Source of the DNA: Hyphomicrobiales bacterium
GTDB lineage: Bacteria > Pseudomonadota > Alphaproteobacteria > Rhizobiales > Rhizobiaceae
NCBI GenBank assembly: GCA_900469345.1
Contig: UBWZ01000018.1
Location: 80,043-123,938, forward strand
DNA: 43,896 nucleotides
Direction: 5' to 3'
The notes under the pieces: model-generated
Told to the model about the DNA's origin: nothing
What the model saw: only the letters and a program-made list of their open reading frames with translations
Database searches by the model: none
Translations under genes and position numbers: made by a program
Shown here: piece by piece, positions 10,513 through 17,514 of the stretch
How positions within the stretch are numbered: position 1 is the stretch's first letter
How the letters are laid out: every line of letters starts with the position of its first letter

Positions 10513-11439
10513 ATGGCACCCATTCGTCTCGCCATCGTCGGTCTGGGCAAGATTGCCCGCGACCAGCACCTCGGCGCCGTCGAAGCGACCGACGGCATCG
10601 AGCTCGTAGCGGTCGCAAGCCGTCATGCCAAGCTCGACGGCGTCCAGTGTTTCCACGACATTGCCGACCTGCTGGCGGCCGACGTCGAGATCGACGCCGT
10701 GTCGCTCTGCACGCCGCCGCAGGGCCGTTTCGAGCAGGCGCGGGCGGCACTTGACGCCGGCAAGCACGTGATGCTGGAAAAGCCGCCGGGCGCCACGCTG
10801 TCCGAGGTGTTTGCGCTCGAGACGCTCGCCAGGGACAAGGGCCTGTCGCTGTTTGCCACGTGGCATTCGCGGGCTGCCGCCGCCGTCGAGCCGGCACGGG
10901 CGCTGCTTGCCGAGCGGACGATCCGCAGCCTTGCCGTCGAATGGAAAGAGGATGTCCGCCACTGGCATCCCGGCCAGGCCTGGATCTGGGAGCCGGGCGG
11001 TCTCGGTGTCTTCGATCCGGGCATCAACGCGCTGTCGATCGTCACCCGCATCATGCCGGAGAAGTTCCATCTGGTGCGCTCGGACCTGACGTTCCCCGCC
11101 AACCGCGCCGCGCCGATCGCTGCCAGCCTTGCCTTCGAGACCGGCAGCGGCCTGCCGCTGAGCGCCGAGTTCGACTGGCGCCAGACCGGTCCGCAGACCT
11201 GGGACATCCGGGTGCAGACCGAACAGGGCGAGATCGTGCTGACGCACGGCGGAAGCCGCCTGTTCGTCGACGGTCAGCCGCAGATCGTCGAGGAAGACAA
11301 GGAATACCGCAACCTGTACAGGGATTTCGTGGCGCTGGTGAGCGAAGGCCGCAGCGACACCGATTTTTCTCCGCTGATGCACGTGGCCGATGCTTTCATG
11401 CTGGGCCGTCGCATCCAAACCGATGCTTTCGAGGACTAA
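10513..11439 (+). CDS. L-arabinose / D-galactose 1-dehydrogenase (Gfo/Idh/MocA family)
   Basis: The 308-residue NAD(P)-dependent enzyme oxidises C1 of an aldopyranose to the lactone in the cytoplasm. It has the Rossmann motif VGLGKIARD (near residue 10), LCTPP and the family motif EKPPG (residues 89-93). The segments FATWHSRAA, WKEDVRHWHPGQ and WIWEPGGLGVFDPGINAL match Azospirillum brasilense L-arabinose 1-dehydrogenase closely (called AraA there, not the isomerase). A strong ribosome-binding site, AAGGAGG, spans the gguC stop, and the next gene begins one base after this stop. No lactonase is encoded in the operon. Confidence 0.88.
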   Translation: MAPIRLAIVGLGKIARDQHLGAVEATDGIELVAVASRHAKLDGVQCFHDIADLLAADVEIDAVSLCTPPQGRFEQARAALDAGKHVMLEKPPGATLSEVFALETLARDKGLSLFATWHSRAAAAVEPARALLAERTIRSLAVEWKEDVRHWHPGQAWIWEPGGLGVFDPGINALSIVTRIMPEKFHLVRSDLTFPANRAAPIAASLAFETGSGLPLSAEFDWRQTGPQTWDIRVQTEQGEIVLTHGGSRLFVDGQPQIVEEDKEYRNLYRDFVALVSEGRSDTDFSPLMHVADAFMLGRRIQTDAFED

Positions 11440-11440
11440 G

Positions 11441-13285
11441 ATGACCAATTCTGAAAACGCTCCGTCAACCGAGATCGCAGAGACCGGTGAACGTCGCAAG
11501 GACGTCCAGAAGCTTCGGTCGCGCGCCTGGTTCGACAATCCGCACAATGTCGACATGACGGCGCTGTACCTGGAGCGCTACATGAACTTCGGCCTCAGCC
11601 AGGCCGAACTCCAGTCCGACCGTCCGATCATCGGCATCGCCCAGACCGGCTCGGACCTGTCGCCGTGCAACCGCCATCACCTGGAACTTGCCAACCGGCT
11701 GCGCGAAGGCATTCGCGAAGCGGGCGGCATCGCCATCGAATTTCCGGTGCATCCGATCCAGGAAACCGGCAAGCGCCCGACAGCCGGTCTTGACCGCAAC
11801 CTCGCCTATCTGGGCCTCGTGGAAGTGCTCTACGGCTATCCGCTCGACGGCGTCGTCCTGACGATCGGCTGCGACAAGACCACGCCTGCCTGTCTGATGG
11901 GGGCCGCCACGGTCAACATCCCGGCGATCGCGCTGTCGGTCGGCCCGATGCTGAACGGCTGGTTCCGCGGCGAGCGCACCGGTTCCGGCACGATCGTCTG
12001 GAAGGCGCGCGAACTTCTCGCCAAGGGCGAAATCGACTATGCGGGCTTCGTCAAGCTGGTCGCCTCCTCGGCGCCCTCGACGGGCTACTGCAACACGATG
12101 GGCACGGCGACCACGATGAACTCGCTTGCCGAAGCGCTCGGCATGCAGCTTCCCGGCTCGGCCGCCATTCCGGCGCCCTACCGCGACCGCCAGGAAGTCG
12201 CCTACCTGACCGGCCTTCGCATCGTCGAGATGGTCAAGGAAGACCTTAAGCCGTCCGACATCATGACCAAGGAAGCGTTCATCAACGCCATCCGCGTCAA
12301 TTCGGCGATCGGCGGCTCGACCAATGCCCCGATCCACCTCAACGCGCTGGCCCGCCATATCGGCGTCGAACTGTCGGTCGACGACTGGCAGACCTATGGC
12401 GAGGAAGTGCCGCTGCTCGTCAACCTGCAGCCGGCCGGCGAATATCTCGGCGAGGATTATTACCATGCCGGCGGCGTGCCGGCCGTCGTCAACCAGCTGA
12501 TGGAGCAGGGGCTCATCCACGAGGATGCGATGACCGTCAACGGCAAGACGATCGGCGACAACTGCCGCGGCGCCATCATCGAGGATCCGAAGGTCATCCG
12601 CACCTACGACAATCCGCTGAAGGCGCATGCCGGCTTCCGCGTGCTGCGCGGCAACCTGTTCTCCTCGGCGATCATGAAGACCAGCGTGATCTCGCCCGAA
12701 TTCCGAGAGCGCTACCTGTCCAACCCGGACGACCCGGAGGCCTTCGAGGGCCGGGCGATCGTGTTCGACGGCCCCGAGGACTACCATCACCGGATCGACG
12801 ATCCGTCGCTGGAGATCGACGAGCACTCGGTTCTGTTCATGCGCGGCGCAGGTCCGATCGGCTATCCGGGTGCGGCTGAAGTCGTCAACATGCGCGCTCC
12901 CGACTACCTCTTGAAGAAGGGCATCTCGTCGCTCGCCTGCATCGGCGACGGCCGCCAGTCCGGTACGTCGGGCAGCCCGTCGATCCTTAACGCCTCGCCG
13001 GAAGCTGCGGCCGGCGGCGGGCTTGCCCTCCTGAAGACCGGCGACCGGGTGCGGATCGATCTCGGTCGGGGCACGGCCGACATCCTGATATCTGAGGAAG
13101 ACCTTGCCGCTCGCCGCGAGGCGCTTGCACAGGACGGTGGATATCATTATCCGAAGCACCAGACGCCCTGGCAGGAGATCCAGCGCGGCATCGTCGGCCA
13201 GATGGAAACGGGCGCGGTTCTCGAGCCGGCGATCAAGTACCAGCGTATTGCTCAGACGGCAGGTCTGCCGCGCGACAATCATTGA
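11441..13285 (+). CDS. Sugar-acid dehydratase of the IlvD/Edd family, L-arabinonate type
   Basis: The 614-residue iron-sulfur enzyme removes water from an aldonate to give the 2-keto-3-deoxy acid. Cluster and active-site motifs are SDLSPCNRHH, GCDKTTPACLMG, GYCNTMGTATTM, GGSTNAPIHL and GDGRQSGTSGSPSILN. It most resembles Azospirillum L-arabonate dehydratase and Caulobacter D-xylonate dehydratase; the adjacent dehydrogenase favours L-arabinonate, or D-fuconate/D-galactonate as alternatives. The frame opens at 11390 inside the previous gene; ATG 11441, one base after its stop, is the natural start. The product would be the substrate proposed for GguC. The final 2-oxoglutarate semialdehyde dehydrogenase is not in this window. 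Confidence 0.9.
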   Translation: MTNSENAPSTEIAETGERRKDVQKLRSRAWFDNPHNVDMTALYLERYMNFGLSQAELQSDRPIIGIAQTGSDLSPCNRHHLELANRLREGIREAGGIAIEFPVHPIQETGKRPTAGLDRNLAYLGLVEVLYGYPLDGVVLTIGCDKTTPACLMGAATVNIPAIALSVGPMLNGWFRGERTGSGTIVWKARELLAKGEIDYAGFVKLVASSAPSTGYCNTMGTATTMNSLAEALGMQLPGSAAIPAPYRDRQEVAYLTGLRIVEMVKEDLKPSDIMTKEAFINAIRVNSAIGGSTNAPIHLNALARHIGVELSVDDWQTYGEEVPLLVNLQPAGEYLGEDYYHAGGVPAVVNQLMEQGLIHEDAMTVNGKTIGDNCRGAIIEDPKVIRTYDNPLKAHAGFRVLRGNLFSSAIMKTSVISPEFRERYLSNPDDPEAFEGRAIVFDGPEDYHHRIDDPSLEIDEHSVLFMRGAGPIGYPGAAEVVNMRAPDYLLKKGISSLACIGDGRQSGTSGSPSILNASPEAAAGGGLALLKTGDRVRIDLGRGTADILISEEDLAARREALAQDGGYHYPKHQTPWQEIQRGIVGQMETGAVLEPAIKYQRIAQTAGLPRDNH

Positions 13286-13379
13286 CCCGCAAGGGTCGTG
13301 GGGAATGGCCCGCAAGGGTCTTGGGGATGGCGAGGAGCCGTCCTTTAGAGGAACCTCGGCAGCTCGAAGGGAGCTGCCG
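13284..13379 (+). promoter_or_regulatory. Structured leader of chvE: two GCAA-loop hairpins and a 9-bp stem
   Basis: A 22-23 bp unit is tandemly repeated (13286-13308 and 13309-13330). Each copy contains gccc/gggt-type arms closing a GCAA tetraloop; the first (gaccc-gcaa-gggtc) overlaps the TGA of the dehydratase gene. A weaker stem around tccttttag-type sequence follows, then a perfect 9-bp stem with a 5-base loop (13357-13379), which ends two bases before the ribosome-binding site ACGGAGGAG of chvE. It may protect the chvE end of the mRNA or be a processing site. Confidence 0.6.
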
Positions 13380-13395
13380 CAACGGAGGAGTGATA

Positions 13396-14457
13396 ATGAA
13401 TATTGTTAAGCTTTTGACGACTGCAACTGTTCTGGCCGGCTTCGCCTTCACGGCACCGGCTGGCGCAGCTGACAAGGGCCTCGTCGGCGTTGCCATGCCG
13501 ACCAAGTCCTCGGCACGGTGGATCGCCGACGGCGACAACATGGTCAAGGTCCTGAAGGAACGCGGCTACGACGTCGACCTGCAGTACGCAGAAGACGACG
13601 TTCCGAACCAGCTTTCCCAGATCGAGAACATGATCACCAAGGGTGCCAAGGTTCTCGTCGTCGCCTCGATCGACGGCACGACCCTGTCGGACGTCCTGCA
13701 GCAGGCTGCAGACCAGAAGATCAAGGTCATCGCTTATGACCGCCTGATCCGCGACACGCCGAACGTCAGCTACTACGCGACCTTCGACAACTTCCAGGTC
13801 GGCGTTCTGCAGGCAACCTCGCTCGTCAAGGCTCTCAAGGCCGACACCGAGAAGGGCCCGTTCAACATTGAACTCTTCGGCGGTTCGCCGGACGACAACA
13901 ATGCCTACTTCTTCTACAACGGCGCGATGAGCGTCCTGCAGCCGCTCATCGACAAGGGCGTTCTGAAGGTCGGCAGCGGCCAGACCGGCATGGACCAGGT
14001 TGCTACCCTGCGTTGGGATCCGGCAACGGCCCAGTCGCGCATGGACGCCATCCTGTCCTCGACCTATTCCGACAAGAAGCTGAACGCCGTCCTGTCGCCT
14101 TATGACGGCATCTCGATCGGCATCCTGTCGTCGGTCAAGGGCGTCGGCTACGGTTCCGGCGACATGCCGATGCCGTTCGTCTCCGGCCAGGACGCAGAAG
14201 TCCCGTCCGTCAAGTCGATCATCGCCGGCGAACAGTACTCGACCATCTTCAAGGACACCCGTGACCTCGCCAAGGTAACCGTCGACATGGTCGACGCCGC
14301 CATGAACGGCAAGGAACCGGAAGTCAACGACACCAAGACCTACGACAACGGCAAGAAGGTCGTTCCGTCCTTCCTGCTGAAGCCGGTCGTCGTCGACAAG
14401 ACCAACTGGAAGATCCTGGTCGACACGGGCTACTACAAGGAAGCGCAGCTCAAGTAA
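13396..14457 (+). CDS. chvE: Periplasmic multiple-sugar-binding protein ChvE
   Basis: The 353-residue precursor has a signal peptide (residues 1-24, cleavage near AGAAD) and a periplasmic sugar-binding fold. It closely follows ChvE of Agrobacterium: GVAMPTKSSARWIADG, VVASIDGTTLSDVLQQAAD, YDRLIRDTPNVSYYATFDN and GGSPDDNNAYFFYNG. ChvE binds arabinose, galactose, glucose, xylose and related sugars for the GguAB importer; in Agrobacterium tumefaciens it also enhances vir gene induction through VirA. The ATG at 13396 is fixed by ACGGAGGAG just upstream. No virA or vir gene is in the window, so only the transport role is supported here. Confidence 0.94.
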   Translation: MNIVKLLTTATVLAGFAFTAPAGAADKGLVGVAMPTKSSARWIADGDNMVKVLKERGYDVDLQYAEDDVPNQLSQIENMITKGAKVLVVASIDGTTLSDVLQQAADQKIKVIAYDRLIRDTPNVSYYATFDNFQVGVLQATSLVKALKADTEKGPFNIELFGGSPDDNNAYFFYNGAMSVLQPLIDKGVLKVGSGQTGMDQVATLRWDPATAQSRMDAILSSTYSDKKLNAVLSPYDGISIGILSSVKGVGYGSGDMPMPFVSGQDAEVPSVKSIIAGEQYSTIFKDTRDLAKVTVDMVDAAMNGKEPEVNDTKTYDNGKKVVPSFLLKPVVVDKTNWKILVDTGYYKEAQLK

Positions 14458-14465
14458 TCATGAAA

Positions 14466-14493
14466 GGCCGCGCGGCGTCATCGCCGCGCGGCC
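14466..14493 (+). terminator. Perfect 12-bp GC hairpin between chvE and gguA
   Basis: ggccgcgcggcg and cgccgcgcggcc pair perfectly around the loop TCAT, starting 8 bases after the chvE stop codon. It lacks a strong U-tract, so it is likely an mRNA-stabilising or attenuating stem that keeps chvE expression above that of gguAB. It also argues against starting gguA at the ATG at 14460, which would put the stem inside the coding region. Confidence 0.8.
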
Positions 14494-14513
14494 TCACCTT
14501 ATTGGGAGTTGTC

Positions 14514-16070
14514 ATGCTCGATCCCGTTGCACATGCCGAAAAGCCGCCGATCCTTGAGATGCGGGGAATTTCGAAGAGTTTTGGCGCCGTAAAGGCGCTT
14601 TCGGATGTTAGCTTTGCCGTTCAGGAAGGCGAAATCCACGCATTGGTCGGCGAAAACGGCGCCGGCAAATCGACGTTGATGAAGGTTCTCTCCGGCGTCT
14701 ATCCGGCCGGATCCTACGAGGGCTCGATCCTCTTCGACGGGCAGGAGCGTCATTTCCGCGACATCAACGATTCCGAAAAGCTCGGCATCATCATCATTCA
14801 TCAGGAGCTCGCGCTCATCCCGCTGCTGTCGATTGCCGAGAACATCTTTCTCGCCAAGGGGCCGTCCAAGTACGGCGTGATCGATCGCGACGGACGCTAT
14901 ACGCGCACCCGGGAGCTGCTTGCCAAGGTCGGGCTGACCGAGGCGCCGGAAACGCTGATCACCAATCTGGGTGTCGGCAAGCAGCAGCTGGTGGAGATCG
15001 CCAAGGCGCTGTCCAAGGAAGTCCGGCTGCTGATCCTCGACGAGCCGACCGCTTCGCTCAACGAGACCGACAGCGCCGCGCTCCTGGAGCTGCTCAAGGA
15101 ATTCCGCCGCAACGGCATCACCTCGATCATGATCAGCCACAAGCTGAACGAGATCACCGAAGTTGCCGACCGCATCACCGTGCTTCGCGACGGCAGGACC
15201 GTCGGAACGCTCGACTGCCACGAAGGCACGGTCGACGAAGACGAGATCGTGCGGCGCATGGTCGATCGCGATCTCGAGAGCCGCTATCCGGCCCGCACGC
15301 CGAAGATCGGCGATGTGATCTTCGAAGTCGAGAACTGGTCCGTCTATCATCCGCAGCATTCCAGCCGGCAGATGGTCAAGAACGTGTCGATGAAGGTCCG
15401 GGCCGGCGAAGTCGTCGGCATTTCCGGCCTGATGGGCGCCGGACGCACCGAATTCGCCATGAGCGTGTTCGGCCGCAGCTACGGGCGCGACATCACCGGC
15501 ACGGTCAAGATCCACGGCAAGGTCGCCGATACCTCTGACGTCCACCGTGCGATCAAGGCGGGCCTCGCCTATGTGACGGAAGACCGCAAGCATCTCGGCC
15601 TCATTCTGGCGGAAGACATCCGCAAGAACATCTCGCTTGCGCATCTGGGCGGCGTTTCGTCCTCGGGCGTGATCGACGATATCAAGGAAATGAAGGTGGC
15701 GCAGGAATTCCGCGCGCGCATGCGGATCCGCAGCCACAACGTCTACCAGGAAACGGGCAAGCTTTCCGGCGGCAACCAGCAGAAGGTGGTGCTGTCGAAG
15801 TGGCTGTTCACCGGCCCGGATATCCTGATCCTGGACGAGCCGACGCGCGGTATCGACGTCGGCGCGAAATACGAAATCTATTCCATCATCAACGAACTTG
15901 CGGATGCCGGTAAGGCCGTCATCGTGATCTCGTCCGAAATGCCGGAACTGATCGGCACCTGCGACAGGATCATGGTCATGCACGAGGGCGAGTTTGTCGG
16001 CGAAGTGGCCGGCGAGCAGGCAACGCAGGAAAATATCATGCGCGCTATCATGCGGCGCAAAGGGAGATAA
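14514..16070 (+). CDS. gguA: Multiple-sugar ABC transporter ATP-binding protein GguA
   Basis: The 518-residue tandem ATPase drives ChvE-dependent sugar uptake. Domain 1 has Walker A GENGAGKS (residues 46-53) and LLILDEPTASLNE; domain 2 has SGGNQQKVVLSKW and LILDEPTRGIDVG with a degenerate Walker A (GLMGAGRTE). The start at 14514 is preferred over the in-frame ATG at 14460 because GGGAG lies at 14504-14508 and the earlier start runs through the intergenic hairpin. The stop is 2 bases before gguB, whose ribosome-binding site lies at the end of this gene. Confidence 0.93.
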   Translation: MLDPVAHAEKPPILEMRGISKSFGAVKALSDVSFAVQEGEIHALVGENGAGKSTLMKVLSGVYPAGSYEGSILFDGQERHFRDINDSEKLGIIIIHQELALIPLLSIAENIFLAKGPSKYGVIDRDGRYTRTRELLAKVGLTEAPETLITNLGVGKQQLVEIAKALSKEVRLLILDEPTASLNETDSAALLELLKEFRRNGITSIMISHKLNEITEVADRITVLRDGRTVGTLDCHEGTVDEDEIVRRMVDRDLESRYPARTPKIGDVIFEVENWSVYHPQHSSRQMVKNVSMKVRAGEVVGISGLMGAGRTEFAMSVFGRSYGRDITGTVKIHGKVADTSDVHRAIKAGLAYVTEDRKHLGLILAEDIRKNISLAHLGGVSSSGVIDDIKEMKVAQEFRARMRIRSHNVYQETGKLSGGNQQKVVLSKWLFTGPDILILDEPTRGIDVGAKYEIYSIINELADAGKAVIVISSEMPELIGTCDRIMVMHEGEFVGEVAGEQATQENIMRAIMRRKGR

Positions 16071-16072
16071 TC

Positions 16073-17263
16073 ATGAGCACTCCGCAGGAATCAATGACCG
16101 CTCCCAAAGCGGCGACGGGTTTCTGGAAGGAAAATCTTCGCGACTACGGGATGCTCATCTCGCTGGTCGTGATCGTTATCTTCTTCCAGGTCGCAACGGG
16201 CGGCGTGCTGCTGAAGCCGCTCAACATCACCAATATCGTTCTCCAGAACAGCTATATCGTCATCATGGCGCTTGGCATGCTGATGGTGATCGTGACCGGC
16301 CATATCGACCTTTCGGTCGGCTCGGTGGCCGGCTTCATCGGCGCGGTCGCGGCGATGATGATGGTCCAGTACGGGTTCGATTTCGTCAGCGCGAGCCTCA
16401 TCTGCCTCGTCATCGGCGGCCTGATTGGGGCAACGCAGGGCTATTTCGTCGCCTATTTCAAGATCCCGTCGTTTATCGTGACGCTGGCCGGCATGCTGGT
16501 CTTCCGCGGCTTCATGATCGCGGTGCTCAGCGGCCGTTCGATCGGCCCGTTCGATCCGACCTTCCAAAAGCTGTCGTCCGGCTTCATCCCTGAACTGATC
16601 TCCCAGGCGAACGGCTTCTACCTGACCTCGTTCATCCTCGGCGTGGTTCTGGCAGCGCTGATGGTCTGGCAGAACTTCCGCAGCCGCGCCCGGCGCGTCC
16701 TGCACGGCGTCGAAAGCGAGCCGATGGGCTTCTTCATCGGCAAGAACATCGTCGTGCTGGCCGCCATCGGCTACGTCGCCTACCTGATCTCGTCGCACCG
16801 CGGCCTGCCGAACGTGCTGATCATCATGGCCGTGCTGATCGTCGCCTACGGCTTCTTCACCAACCGCACGATCATCGGCCGCCAGATCTACGCCGTCGGC
16901 GGCAATGCCCGCGCAGCCGAGCTTTCCGGCATCAAGACCGTCCGTCTGGTGTTCTGGACCTTCGTCAACATGGGTGTCCTGGCCGCTCTCGGCGGTCTTG
17001 TCGTCGCAGCCCGTCTGAACAGCGCGACGCCGAAGGCCGGCACGGGCTTCGAGCTCGACGTCATCGCGGCCTGCTTCATCGGCGGCGCATCCGCCTATGG
17101 TGGCGTCGGCAAGGTCACTGGTGCGGTCATCGGCGCCTTCCTGATGGGCGTCATGAACAACGGCATGTCGATCCTCGGCATCGGCATCGATTACCAGCAG
17201 GTCATCAAGGGCCTGGTTCTGCTCGGCGCCGTCTGCGTCGACGTCTACAACCAGCGTCGCTAA
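16073..17263 (+). CDS. gguB: Multiple-sugar ABC transporter permease GguB
   Basis: The 396-residue polytopic inner-membrane protein is the only permease of the ChvE-GguA system and probably works as a homodimer, as for XylH-type permeases. Family features are VTGHIDLSVGSVAGF, IPSFIVTLAGMLVFRG, YAVGGNARAAELSGI and CFIGGASAYGGVGKVTGA. Length and about ten to twelve hydrophobic segments fit XylH/GguB. GGGAG at 16062-16066 precedes the ATG at 16073. Last gene of the gguC-to-gguB operon; a clear terminator follows. Confidence 0.93.
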   Translation: MSTPQESMTAPKAATGFWKENLRDYGMLISLVVIVIFFQVATGGVLLKPLNITNIVLQNSYIVIMALGMLMVIVTGHIDLSVGSVAGFIGAVAAMMMVQYGFDFVSASLICLVIGGLIGATQGYFVAYFKIPSFIVTLAGMLVFRGFMIAVLSGRSIGPFDPTFQKLSSGFIPELISQANGFYLTSFILGVVLAALMVWQNFRSRARRVLHGVESEPMGFFIGKNIVVLAAIGYVAYLISSHRGLPNVLIIMAVLIVAYGFFTNRTIIGRQIYAVGGNARAAELSGIKTVRLVFWTFVNMGVLAALGGLVVAARLNSATPKAGTGFELDVIAACFIGGASAYGGVGKVTGAVIGAFLMGVMNNGMSILGIGIDYQQVIKGLVLLGAVCVDVYNQRR

Positions 17264-17285
17264 GGCGGCCTGACCGATCGATATC

Positions 17286-17316
17286 AAAGGGCGGCGCAGC
17301 GGATGCGCCGCCTTTT
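17286..17316 (+). terminator. Rho-independent terminator after gguB
   Basis: A GC stem ggcggcgca/tgcgccgcc with loop gcgga (17290-17312) is flanked by AAAG on the left and TTTT on the right (17313-17316). It ends the sugar operon 23 bases after the gguB stop. Confidence 0.9.
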
Positions 17317-17514
17317 CTGTGCCCGGAAGGCGACGCGCGGTCAAAGGCCCAGCGGCCGCCTGCCACCACCCGGTCTTCCGGTGTTGCAGCGGCGGTCGAG
17401 GCGAAAATATCTGTTCAATCCGGCGCTCGGGGCGACACATTAATGCCGCGTTCCCGTTGCTTTTGCTGGTCGCTTAGAGACAAGTAGGCGCAGTTCAAAC
17501 AGCCGGCACAGATC

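Noticed and set aside
11465..13315. Minus-strand open frame of about 616 codons opposite the sugar-acid dehydratase
   Set aside because: Shadow frame; the plus-strand gene has all IlvD/Edd motifs.
13396..14457. chvE as evidence for a Ti-plasmid-like virulence system here
   Set aside because: chvE is chromosomal in Agrobacterium and widespread in rhizobia; no vir genes, T-DNA borders or conjugation genes are in the window.
14460..14513. Earlier start codon for gguA at 14460
   Set aside because: The added residues are the translation of a perfect intergenic hairpin, and a ribosome-binding site precedes the ATG at 14514.
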